Assembly (NCBI GenBank): GCA_002007465.1
Contig: LNAC01000374.1
Coordinates: 1,517,637-1,581,636 of the forward strand
Direction: 5' to 3'
Source of the DNA: Ailurus styani
Taxonomy: Eukaryota > Chordata > Mammalia > Carnivora > Ailuridae
DNA: 64,000 nucleotides
Positions within the stretch are counted from its first letter, which is position 1. Every line of letters begins with the position of its first letter. Of this stretch, positions 46,724 through 57,150 are shown one piece after another. The notes under the pieces were generated by a model, which made no database searches, was not told the origin of the DNA, and was given only the letters and a program-made list of their open reading frames with translations. Both the position numbers and the translations under genes were made by a program.

Positions 46724-47147
46724 ATGGAGATTGAAAGTCACTGGAATTAAGCAGGTAAAACAACTGTAAGGCTACGATTCTAAGTGGATCATTCACAGGA
46801 ATATTTAAAGTGACTTGTAAAGTAAGAGATGTTGGGTACACTGAGAAGAGTGTAAGCCGATGGCAAAAATTCTTGGGAGAAAGTGTGTAACTTATCTGAA
46901 CATAAGTCCATGAATGCAACATGGAGGAATTCCTGAAAGGAATTCCCTCAAATATATGTGTTACCAAATCTGCTACAGTAGCAGAAGTTCTTAGCATTAC
47001 CATTGCTTGGTTAAGAATTGGGTCCTAAGATTTCTATTGAGAAAAATGCAAATACCATACCTAGGAGAGAAAATGCATCATGAACCATAACTTCAGCATC
47101 AGTGATAAAGTCTGATAAAAGAAACCATGAAAAGAAAAAGAAGGAAA

Positions 47148-47290
47148 CTAACAGTCATTGAGCATCTGTTACATTGTCACTTAAATTGTACAGCCAACTT
47201 TGAGGTTTTATTATTTTTTAGAGATAAAAAAATATATTCCAAGTGGTTAAATGACTTGCCACATATAGTACCAGAAGTAATGCGGCTCCT
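47148..47290 (-). repeat. MIR SINE fragment (antisense)
   Basis: 'cattgagcatctgttacatt', 'tttagagataaaaa' and 'ggttaaatgacttgccacat' are antisense MIR. Confidence 0.5.
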
Positions 47291-47349
47291 AAGATGACAT
47301 TCTTTCCATCAAATACATAATAATAGTATAAATGACAACAGTGTTGGAA

Positions 47350-47825
47350 AATACCGTTTTCTAGGCACTCTGTATCCAGTATGGTGCTATGTGTATTATA
47401 TATCACATCTTATTTAGTTCTCTAAACATCTGTAAGATGTTTATCCTGATTTATTATCCTGATTAATTGATTATTATTGTTTTTTTAGAGAGAGAAAAAG
47501 AGAATGTGTGCATGGGGTGGGGAAGGGGCAGAGGGAGAGAGAGAGAGAATCTTAAGTGGGCTCCATGCCCAGTGTGGAGCTTAACTAGGGGCTTGATCCC
47601 ACAACCCCGAGATCATGACCTGAGCTGAAATCAAGAGTTGGACGCTTAACCAATTGAGCCACCCAGGCGTCCCATACTAATTTTAATGCGAGAAAACTAA
47701 GGCTCAGAGTGATTGAATAACATGAACATTATCATCCAGTTAATAAAACTGGTGAAATACAGATTTAAACCCAGATGCAACTGACTTCCCAGCCTGAGTT
47801 CTTAACTGTTATCCACACTACTTCC
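47350..47825 (-). repeat. MIR SINE (antisense) split by a carnivore SINE
   Basis: Left part 47350-47475 ('taggcactctgtatccag', 'atcttatttagttctc'). Right part 47674-47825 ('gagaaaactaaggctcagag', 'cagatttaaacccagatgc', 'cttcccagcctgagttctta'). The SINE at 47476-47673 separates them. Confidence 0.65.
47476..47673 (-). repeat. Carnivore SINE (antisense) inside MIR
   Basis: 'gagagagagagaatcttaag', 'atcatgacctgagctgaaat', 'gacgcttaaccaattgagcc', 'acccaggcgtccc'. This is an older subfamily. TSD unclear. Confidence 0.88.
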
Positions 47826-48814
47826 AGGCCCTATAATTCCTAGATAAAAAACCTGAAAGAATACAAGCTGATTTTTTGAAGCTATATGATTCAATGTATC
47901 GGCAGTATCCTATTATTTAATATACAGTTAAAAATTGGTTTTTTAACAATTGAATCATTGCCAATGTCAGCTTTCATTATACCCTGATTGCCTTTCACTC
48001 AAGAAAAGTCACATATCTGAATAGAATGTTGCATCTTATAATAGGATCCTATACTTCAACTGGCAGTTCATCTGAAGCTCATTAGGAATGTCTGTTTTAA
48101 TAATCTATCTATCTTGCTTCATCAAATGAAGGAATCATCTTAAATATTTTTGTGACAACTCAAAGAAGATATAGTTGATTAAGAAGATATAGTTGATTTG
48201 CAGTTGTATTTAGCATTGCCATTATGCTATCTTCTTGGAGTGACTAACATTCATTCAAACCTTTTGGTGAAAGGGTTAGGTGTGCTGGAAAACCCTGGTC
48301 CATGGCTTTTCTGTTGTGAAAAGATGTAGCTGAAACAAATTGTTATATGAGAACAAAACCTAAAAATATAAGAGAATGTAGAAAGATGACATCCATAGAC
48401 TAAATCATGTTAATTATTTGCTAGTCAATTCTAAGTGAACTATATTTAAAGATAGGATAGCTGAGCAGTCAAATAGATGGAGCCTGACATCATTTGTTCT
48501 TTTCTTTTAAGGGCTAATAAATAATACAATGGTCCCCAGTGGCCATTAGAACATTAATGAAATACACTTAAGAAGTTACCATGCTTAGTAATTACCATCC
48601 TGGATTGTGAATCAGCAATCAGAAGATTAACAAAAATTGAAGCTAGATAGTAAACCAGCAATGAATCTAAGAACCATAGAACAATCTCAGTGCTTTCAGA
48701 AAGTATGTATTCCATATCTCATTGCCAAGCTATAATGCTTCTGTTCTGGTGTGTCATAAAAACTGTTTTTACCTCTGTTGCCAAGGGGTGAAAGAATACT
48801 TAGTGTTTTTAAGT
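47826..48814. other. Unassigned DNA with one short tandem duplication
   Basis: Nothing recognised apart from the 18-bp duplication at 48163-48198. Confidence 0.5.
48163..48198. repeat. Perfect 18-bp tandem duplication
   Basis: aagaagatatagttgatt occurs twice head to tail without spacer. Confidence 0.95.
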
Positions 48815-49220
48815 GTTTTATTTATTTTTTATTTTTTTAGCATCTTAATTTAATTTTAGTTTTTTCAGTGTTCCAAGATTCATTGTTTATGCACCATACC
48901 CAGTGCTCCATGCAATCCGTGCCCTCCTTAATACCCACCACCAGGCTCACCCATCCCCCCCAACTCTCTCGCCTCCAAAACCCTTAGTTTGTTTCTCAGA
49001 ATCCACAGTCTCTCATGCTTTGTCTCCTCCTCCAATTTACCCCAAGTCACTTTTCCTTTCCTTCTCCTAAAGTCCTCAATTTTATTCCTTATGTTCCACA
49101 AGTAAGTCAAACCATATGGTACTTGACTTTCTCTGCTTGACTTATTTCACTCAGCATAATCTCCTCCAGTCCCATCCATGTTGATACAAAAGTTGGGTAT
49201 TCATCCTTTCTGATGGCTGC
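48815..49220 (-). mobile_element. Carnivore L1 3' end (antisense), 5' truncated
   Basis: After a T-rich tail: 'cattgtttatgcaccatacc', 'cagtgctccatgcaatccgt', 'taatacccaccaccaggctc', 'cacttttcctttccttctcc', 'catatggtacttgactttc', 'ctttctgatggctg'. This is a different, seemingly younger L1 3' UTR lineage from the one at 22180. Confidence 0.88.
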
Positions 49221-49225
49221 TTTAA

Positions 49226-49456
49226 AACTTTAAAAATTAGGAGCGTCTGGGTGGTTCAGTTGCTTAAGCATCTGATGCTTGGTTTCGCTCAGGTCATGCT
49301 CTCAGGATCATGAGATAGAGCCCCACACCGGGCTTTCCCCTGAGCATGCAGCCTGCTTAAGATTCTTGTTCCCTCTGTCCATCCCCCCTACTGCTCATGC
49401 ATGCCTGGGCACTCTCACTTTCTCTCTGAAAACAAAACAAAAAACCTTAAAAATTA
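49226..49456 (+). repeat. Older carnivore SINE with 14-bp TSD
   Basis: The body is 49240-49442, from 'ggagcgtctgggtggttcag' to an A/C-rich tail. TSD aactttaaaaatta (49226-49239) against aaccttaaaaatta (49443-49456). It abuts the truncated end of the L1. Confidence 0.9.
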
Positions 49457-49909
49457 AAACTTTGCTTAAATGATAAATGTTATATTCTCTTTATCAAATT
49501 TCCCTTTTTACAAGTTGTACTTAATGCTCTTGTTCCACTTAAGTTGGATTATTTTAGTAGACTCCAAGAAATTTTAAGTGCTACCTGGGGTACTCAATAA
49601 AACCCATAATTAATCCCATGGTGGTGTTGTATTTAATTGATATTCGTACTTTTCCACTTGACAATATTTTTAGTTGATAGATCATTGTTCTTCCAGAGGT
49701 ATCAGTGATAGTAACTCATTATTTTGCACAGCATGGACAGTGTTTTTTTGTGTGTTATAAAGGGAGAGCCAACACCTATCAGTGCAAATGCATTATGCTT
49801 GACACATATAAAGCTTAGACAAATTGGGATTGAAACCCAGAATTATTGCATGGAAACTCCACCTACATTAGGCAAGAAAGACATAACTGGGAGTGAAAAC
49901 TGCAATATT
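49457..49909. other. Unassigned DNA
   Basis: No element or gene recognised. Confidence 0.5.
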
Positions 49910-50583
49910 AGTTAGCTGTACTAGATATTTATTGCTGATGTAACAGATTATCACAAATTAAGCAGCTTAAAACAAAACCCATCTGTTATTGTACAGTTTC
50001 CATAGGTCAGAAATCTGGCAGAGGGTGGATCAGCTTGTTCTTGCCTTGGTCTCAAAAGGCCAAAGTCAAGGTTGCAGCCAGACAGCATTCTTTCCTGGAG
50101 GCTCTAAGGAAGAATCCTCTCTCACATTCATTCAGGTTATTGACAGAATTCATTTCCTTGAGATTGGAGGATGGCGGTCCTTGTTCCCTTGCTAGTTGTC
50201 AGTGGACTTTGTTCTTAGTTTGTAAAGGTTTTCTTCATTCTTTAGCTTGAGGTCCCCTTCATCGTTAAAGCTAGCAGGTGAATCATGTTCTCACACATTT
50301 TTCAAATCTCTCTGACCCCTCTGCTCATCTCTCTGTTGTCTTCCTCTTCTATGGCATTTGTCTGGCTGATTCTTCTGCCTTCCTTTTGTGCTCCTAAAGG
50401 CTAATGTGATTATATCAAGCCCACTCAAATAATCCAGATTAATTTTTCTATTTTTCTAGTTGGCCGTTCAGGGTCAACTGCTGAACTTCACCTGCGATTT
50501 TCTTCACAGAAGTACCTATCATAATTTTGATGGGATAACCAGGGGACTGGAATCTTGGGGAGACATTTCTTCAATTCTACCTA
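49910..50583 (-). repeat. ERVL/MaLR-type LTR, antisense
   Basis: 'gttagctgtactagatattt', 'cagattatcacaaatt', 'gcagcttaaaacaaaaccc', 'tttcctggaggctctaagg', 'cattcaggttattgacag', 'ttcccttgctagttgtcag', 'tcaagcccactcaaataatc' are the reverse strand of a long mammalian LTR. Exact family not certain. Open frames inside are spurious. Confidence 0.6.
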
Positions 50584-51730
50584 AGATATCAACCATTTCA
50601 GTTTTGTTAAGGCAACAGAGGAAATGTACAAGGAACTCTTTGAAAAGAATACAGCTTTTGGAGAAAAAACAGTTTTATATTCTTTTATAGCTGTGGGGAC
50701 TAAAAAAATACAAGAATTTAAAATATGTCTCTCCGCCCTTCCCACCATCCATCCTATTCTAAAATTAATCACACATCTGGTGGTACACAACATTTTCCTT
50801 TACTTGGCTAACATTTCACACCTAGTTAAAGAAACTAGTCATTTTGAAGTATTGCACATTTAATCACGTGATTTGATCAGCTTAAAATGGTAAGTTAAAA
50901 TGGTCTCTGAACATTACAACTTTAAGCTGTATATTACTCTATGTAAAATATAACTAAATAAATCTAAAGCAAATTCTATAGAGAGAAAATAAATGGAAGA
51001 AAAAGAGAAAAGAAAAAATCAAGGCATAGATGCCTATTCTGTCATTGATAGGTGATGCACAGATGCTTTTTCCAGTGCACGTTGAGCTCCTCACAAAATA
51101 TCACTGGTTAGACTTAGTATCTGTGCCAGTAGGGCAGTAGCCTATTAAAGTTTTTATGGCTTGATGATGCCTTTTTTGAATAGTTCATGGGGCTTTTTTT
51201 TTCCACTTGGGAAGAAAAATCTCACATAGGTATGCTCCATAGGATAGAACAGTGCATGTTTCCTAAAAGGGTTCTTAGGTTTAACTATGCCTGTTCTGCA
51301 GATTTGCAGAAAGGATTTTTTTTCCCTTCTAAATTCTCTCAGCTGACATTCTGCTCTTCTCTTACATATCACTTTTGGCAGTGACTGTCACTTGCTTTCC
51401 TGTTGCTGTTTTTAATCTCTGCTGCTATCGGTGCTTCCTGACATGTCTGTCTTTTGCTGTTGTTTTTCTTCTCTACACCCTTCTTATTACCTATTTCTTC
51501 CCGTCATAGCAATTATCTCTTCTTTCCTCCAAAGTTCTTGAGTATAAAGGTTATCCTTAACTGTCTCCATCTCTTGTTCACTCAATTCACAACGCAGTAA
51601 TTGAAATCTACCTCACCCCCAAATTGGTGTCTTCCTTGAGGAAACAATGTCATTGAACTTACCAAATATGGTGGATACTGTTCCAGCCTATCTTCCTGGA
51701 TCAGTCTGCTACCTTATGAATGCTCCTTCT
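50584..51730. other. Unassigned DNA
   Basis: Several frames of 65-79 codons on both strands, none with a motif. No element recognised. Confidence 0.45.
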
Positions 51731-51791
51731 ATTTCTTAAATGTCTGGGATATATCTCAGTGGTAGAACATTTGACTGCATTTCTTAAATGT
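51731..51791 (+). pseudogene. tRNA-Cys(GCA) 5'-half retropseudogene with 13-bp TSD
   Basis: Bases 51744-51778 match the first ~35 nt of vertebrate tRNA-Cys-GCA: acceptor 5' strand, D arm with box A (here tatctcagtgg) and anticodon stem, stopping within the anticodon. About 31 of 35 positions agree with the sequence I remember. The insert is bounded by a perfect direct repeat, atttcttaaatgt, at 51731-51743 and 51779-51791. There is no A tail, no T arm and no 3' half. This fits the class of tailless retropseudogenes made by L1 machinery from truncated small RNAs. It cannot encode a tRNA. Confidence 0.75.
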
Positions 51792-52039
51792 TGGTTTACC
51801 ATTGGATTCTCTCTTGCTATTTCTTATTTCTATTCTTATTTCCCACAGCTCTTAGAGGATATCATGGATTCCTAGGGATTCACTGTTCATGCCTATGGTG
51901 ATCACTTCCCAATTGACATGTCCACATTTATATGTCTATTCTCTGTAGCATAACCCTTCTGCTACATATTGCCTTATATAGTAACAGATGTAGAAAACAC
52001 AATTAGATGTGTAAAATGATCATTAAACATCAACACTTA
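51792..52039. other. Unassigned DNA
   Basis: Nothing recognised. Confidence 0.45.
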
Positions 52040-52380
52040 TGAAAAAAGGGGGAGGAAGAAGGTTCAGGCAGTGAGAAATGTCGGACCCTTGTGCAGGCCT
52101 AACAAAGTCCCAGTGGACCATATGGGGTGGTCCAGAGAAATCACTGCCTTCAGAGGAGTCCTGCACTGGTTCAAAGTAGCCAGGTTCTTGGAGTCTCACT
52201 CTGCTTGGCCAACGGGTATAAGCCATGCTGGAAAGAGTGTGATCTTGAATGTCTCTGCAGCTGAGATGGACCCCAAAAAACTAATGGCTAGAGGCTGTCT
52301 TCTGATAGCATTCCCTGTGGCTGGGCAGCAAGGCTTTCTCTGAAGGAGGATCTGGGTGACACATCACCATATTGACTGTC
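52040..52380 (+). repeat. Unclassified old interspersed repeat (LTR-element-like)
   Basis: GC-richer block with 'cagtggaccatatggggtgg', 'cagaggagtcctgcactgg', 'cttggagtctcac', 'gctgagatggaccccaaaaa', 'gcaaggctttctctgaagg'. It shares style with 18780-19500. Overlapping frames on both strands (52023-52343) lack domains. Confidence 0.3.
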
Positions 52381-52945
52381 CTTACTGACTGTTTCCTGAT
52401 TAACTCAAATTAACATATTCCTGATGTCATTTGAGGTTTTCAGTTCCTCTTGGTTGAAATTAATTCAAATCTTTTCCGTTAACTTATTAATTCAACTGAA
52501 ATGTATTGAATACCTAACAAGTGCTAGACCCTATTCTATGCTGGGGTTTCCTTAGTTCACAAAATAGACAAAGTCTCTGCCCTAACAGAGCTTACATTTT
52601 AAACAAATAATCAAATATACATGTTTTAGGAGGTGGTAGCCTCCTTTCTCCTGTTCCCATATTGCCATTTGAAGAATTTAAGACAATGTGACTCTCTTGG
52701 TCTCTCTCTTTACAGTAGAAATTTGCTGTTTTTATTCCTCCACAGCAGGGTACTGTGAAGCAGCCATGTGGATAGGTAGATCTGCACGCTAGATCCAAAC
52801 CAAACTGACTAATGAAGTGGAAAAGGAGAGAGGAGAGGACCCTAATATTGACTTTATCAACAATGAAATTGATATTTTGAAATTAGTTTGTCTTTTTCTT
52901 GTGTTTTAGCTCTCAAATTCATCTGAACATAGAAATATGAGAAAT
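52381..52945. other. Unassigned DNA, part ancient repeat-like
   Basis: 52480-52600 ('aatgtattgaatacctaaca', 'tctctgccctaacagagctt', 'acattttaaac') has the form of an old mammal-wide repeat. No gene seen. Confidence 0.4.
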
Positions 52946-53133
52946 GGGTATTATATTTTATTTTTAAAGATTTATTTATTTATTTTAGACAGAGAACACA
53001 AGAAGGCAAGGGAGAGGGAGAAGTAGACTCCCCGCTGAGCATTTCATGGCCCTGAGATCATGACCTGAGCTGAAATCAAGAGTTAACTGCTTGACCTACT
53101 GAACCAATCAGGTGTGCCCGGGTATTATATTTT
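52946..53133 (-). repeat. Internally deleted carnivore SINE (antisense) with 14-bp TSD
   Basis: The body is 52960-53119, shorter than its siblings by loss of the central part. Perfect TSD gggtattatatttt at 52946-52959 and 53120-53133. Confidence 0.91.
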
Positions 53134-53141
53134 CAACTCTC

Positions 53142-53369
53142 TAAAATTCCATCACAGGGCGCCTGGGTGGCTCAGTGGGTTAAAGCCTCTGCTTTCGGCT
53201 CAGGTCATGATCTCAGGGTCCTGGGATCGAGGCCCGCATCGGGCTCCCTGCTCAGCGGGGAGCCTGCTTCCCCCCCCTCTATCTCTGCCTGCCTCTCTGC
53301 CTCCTTGTGATCTCTCTCCCTCTGTGAAATAAATAAATAAATCTTAAAAAAAAATAAAATTCCATCACA
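53142..53369 (+). repeat. Young mustelid SINE with perfect 15-bp TSD
   Basis: The body is 53157-53354: 'gggcgcctgggtggctcagt', 'gggttaaagcctctgctttc', 'gggatcgaggcccgcatcgg'. TSD taaaattccatcaca at 53142-53156 and 53355-53369. Confidence 0.96.
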
Positions 53370-55564
53370 TAATATGACAAGTGGAGAGGGTGCTATGAAG
53401 AATAATGAAAGCAGGGTAAAAGGATATGGGTTGATGGGAATAGGTGGTGGCCACATTGCATAGTGTTGTCAGGAGATACCTCTCTGAAAAAGTGACATTT
53501 TGAGCAGGAATCCTTGAAGTGACCTGATTCATTGGCCCATGGAAGCCCTCACTCTAATCTTTAGGTGTTACTTTACCTTCTCCAGATTTTTTCTGTCTTT
53601 TGGACCTTGACTTCCACAGGGCTGACTCCTTTTTCACACTCAGCCACCTCTTCAATTTCACAATGACAGAAATTACACCAAGAGTTGATCAATTCTGTTG
53701 ACTTTAATGGAGGGAGGTAGGTGCTCAGATACAGGGGGTCACATCATATAGCTTTGTAGTCTTTGGTGGGATATCTGATCTTCTCTCCACTTCCACTCCA
53801 CTGAAAATTTTCTCCCTTCAAAAAGTAGAGGATCTTTCTCCCATCTACAGCTAGAAGCTAACTGACTGCTAGCCCCTAAAATTGGGGTATAGCATGGGGC
53901 AAGGCTTACCTTCTGTCATGCCCAAATAGGAAATTATTGCATTTTTCCTCATAGTAAAGCCAGTTTTCCCTATGGATAATACTAGTAATAGTTATTTAGA
54001 CTTCTTTTTCTATATTACTTCATAGCAAAAAATAAAATGTTGTGCATCCTTATTTGAAGTTGTTTCACAAATATACCTCTTAAATCACAGATGAGGGGCC
54101 TCAACGCACAAAATTAAATTTTATAACTTAATGGCCCTACCAACTATTCAGATTGCCTAGGACTGAAGAATTTCCCAAGACACAGGAATTTCAAGGTTAA
54201 AACTGGGAAGTCCCAGGCAAACTGGGATATTTCAGGTTTCCTTTGACTTAGTTCCCAAATCTCCTGATTTGCAGGCTGTGAAAAGACTCCTTGAGACTCC
54301 CATTTAGAATATCATTTCCTATTTCAATTCTATGGCTCAGTCTTGGAAAGAATTGCTTGCCTACCTCCTCAGGGAGTGAATCCATCCCATTAGGACACCT
54401 TTACTCTGGGCGCATCAGTTAGAGATTTCCTTGTGTATTCAAAAGTCTCTCTATATGCTTTGGGTGGCTGGGACATCTCACTCTCTTTGAGAGGATTTAA
54501 AGAAGACTTAAAAAGCAAGCAGAAACCACAGTCTACCTCTCCTGCCATATATTCTCTGTTTTCAAAAACAGTGCTTAGTACCATGTTTGTGATCTTCCAA
54601 CACTAGGATAAAATATCATTTGGATATGCCCATCCTATTCATCTCCTCCATCTGGACTTATTTCTCTTTTAGGAAAAGGGATTCTTCCTCATGACTTTTT
54701 TCCCCCCCACGCTCACTTTCTGGCTGACTAGTGGGTAGGGATTCACTATGGCCGAATTTCACAAACTAAAATAGAATACTGCTTCACAGAGGCCTTTGAT
54801 TTTGCTCCCCCAGATGGAATGGAATATTTTTGCTAACAAGATTTAATTTCAATGTGGTCACAGACATTCTAGCTATAGGCATACCATAGTACAGAAAAAA
54901 AGGGGCACATACCTTAACTGACTTGAGCCAAGTTTAGTGGGGGGCAGGAATTCTTAGGGAACATGGGAAACCTCCTATTTTCCTTACTCTCTGCTATGTT
55001 GCTTCATAGGAATATGGCCTCAAAGACTTACTCTGTAATGAATGCAGATCATGTTTGAACTAGCACTTTTAGCACCAACTCTGTGTTTATTTCCTGCCAT
55101 CCAATTTTATCTATTTTAAGCTTATTCCAAAACACCATTAATTAAAATAGATAAACTAGGAGACCTTTCCAAGGCTCTTGAAAAATTTTAACTAAGAAAA
55201 GTTCTGGGATGTTCTGATTCCAGGTCATTGTCTCAAATGAAGCTGCATTGCCTAACCACATTCTGTAGTCTCTTGTTATACTAATCCTTTCAAAACGTCC
55301 TTAAATGCTTAAATTTTTTGAAGGTCTTTCATCCTTTCTTCTGGAAGAGAGCAACAATTTATTGTAGGAGTTGGTTAGCAATTCTCAACATTAGTTGATT
55401 AAAATAATAATGACGATGATAATACTAATTATATCTAAACTATTTTGAATGCTTTTTTTTATCTTCATCGTATGAGGTCAGTGAATTTGTGATGCTATTC
55501 TAGAATCTGGCATGTAAATTTAATAATGCTGAGTGCTTTATTTTCTTTTGTAATTTGCATTTTT
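53370..55564. other. Unassigned DNA, possibly with old transposon fragments
   Basis: 54120-54240 ('gaagaatttcccaagacaca', 'ggaatttcaaggttaaaac', 'ccaggcaaactgggatattt') looks like an old DNA-transposon or LTR fragment that I cannot name. No gene seen. Confidence 0.4.
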
Positions 55565-55803
55565 AAAGAAAAATATTAGGGCGCCTGGGTGGCTCAGTGG
55601 GTTAAAGCCTCTGCTTTCGGCTCAGGTCATGATCTCAGGGTCCTGGGATCGAGGCCCGCATCGGGCTCTCTGCTCGGCAGGGAGCCTGCTTCCTCCCCTC
55701 TCTCTGCCTGCCTCTCTGCCTACTTGTGATTTCTCTCTCTGTGTGTCAAATAAATAAATAAAATCTTTAAAAAAAAAGAATAAAAAAATAAAGAAAAATA
55801 TTA
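55565..55803 (+). repeat. Young mustelid SINE with perfect 14-bp TSD
   Basis: The body is 55579-55789, near-identical in the head and middle to the copy at 53157. TSD aaagaaaaatatta at 55565-55578 and 55790-55803. Confidence 0.96.
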
Positions 55804-56498
55804 GTTATCCATTATTGTTTACAATGAAATCCCATTGTCAAATTATTATAAGTGAAGTTTCAGAATGATTAAAAGTTTACACTCATGCATACACACATGT
55901 ATGCATACATACACCTATGTATAAACACATTCATATACCTACAAAGAACCACTTGTTAAATTAGTGACTAATCCATCTCTTTGGTAGCAATTCCAGGAAC
56001 CAACACAGTTTCAGGAACATCTTTTGGCAATTCAGTCTCTCAATTAAATATCAAATCTTAATTGAAGTTGTGGCCTTGAGTTTTTGCAATTATATAATTG
56101 TGTCTATATAATGTTGAAAAACTCTTCTTAGAAGCAGTGTCTTTGCCTTCCTTTACAAACCTATCACTGTGAAGAGTTATATGTATATACCTCTAATATA
56201 AATCACATATGAATCACACTTTCTTTTAAGCTCTAGAAACAGGATTTGTAAGGCCTGACAGGCATTTTCTTTTTGTGGACTGAATTTTTTTTCCAATATT
56301 TTTGAATGAATGTAATATATCTTCAACCAATTTAAATCCATTCTGCCCTATGTCAGATTAGATGATATTTTTCATTAGTTTCTGGTGTCAGTTAATAGCA
56401 TTGTCTCCAGATAGCTGAACACACTTTTACCACCTTCATTTTTCCTGTGACTTACTCTAAAGATGCTTCAGTGTTTGTTGTACAAAAACTACTTTTTA
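55804..56498. other. Unassigned AT-rich DNA
   Basis: A short imperfect 'atgcatacatacac' tract at about 55885-55925. Nothing else recognised. Confidence 0.5.
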
Positions 56499-56682
56499 TT
56501 CAAAATTTCCTTTAAATTTTTTTAAATTTAAATTCAGTTAATTAACATATAATGTATTATTAATTTTGGAGGTAAATTTCAGTGGTTCATCAGTTTTATC
56601 TACTACCCAGTGCTCATTACATCACGTGTCCTCCTTAATGTCCATTACCAAGTTACCCTATCTCCCGATATTTAAAATTTCT
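56499..56682 (-). mobile_element. L1 3' terminal fragment (antisense), short
   Basis: 'aattaacatataatgtatta', 'agtggttcatcagttttatc', 'cagtgctcattacatcacg', 'tgtccattaccaagttaccc'. Ends 'ttcaaaatttcc' and 'tttaaaatttct' may be a diverged TSD. Confidence 0.75.
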
Positions 56683-56999
56683 GAATTAAAACTTATTAAG
56701 AAAAAACTAAATCCCCATTTGTCAAAATGGAATTAAACAAAAATGAGCCCTTTTGGTTTCAAGGTCCTTAGATTTTAGGATATAAGAAATAACAGCAGTT
56801 AAGTAGATATGAAACCACCAGATGTTCTCTAAATTATAAGCGTCTTATGATGCTGCATGACACAGAATCTAGGAAAATGAAAAAGAGATGGAATTATAGG
56901 GAATCCTTTTGCTCTGGGAATTATTTATCGAATACTTTGACTATTATTCTTCTATGTTTACTTAGCTCTTATTTGTGTATCATACAGTTTAACACTTAA
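56683..56999. other. Unassigned DNA
   Basis: Nothing recognised. Confidence 0.45.
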
Positions 57000-57150
57000 C
57001 TTGTTTTTAATTTTACTCTTCTCCTCAGTTAGGTTAGAAGCTTCTGGAGGACAAGGACTCTACCTAAAACTTTTCTTCTTCCCTCAGCATTGTCTTGCAC
57101 AGAGATAAGCACTTAAAAAATGCTTAAAATTAGTGGTTAATTGATCTTTC
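57000..57150 (+). repeat. L2 LINE 3' end fragment
   Basis: 'ggttagaagcttctggagga', 'caaggactctacct', 'cagcattgtcttgcacagag' and 'gcacttaaaaaatgctt' match the L2 3' end. Confidence 0.5.
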
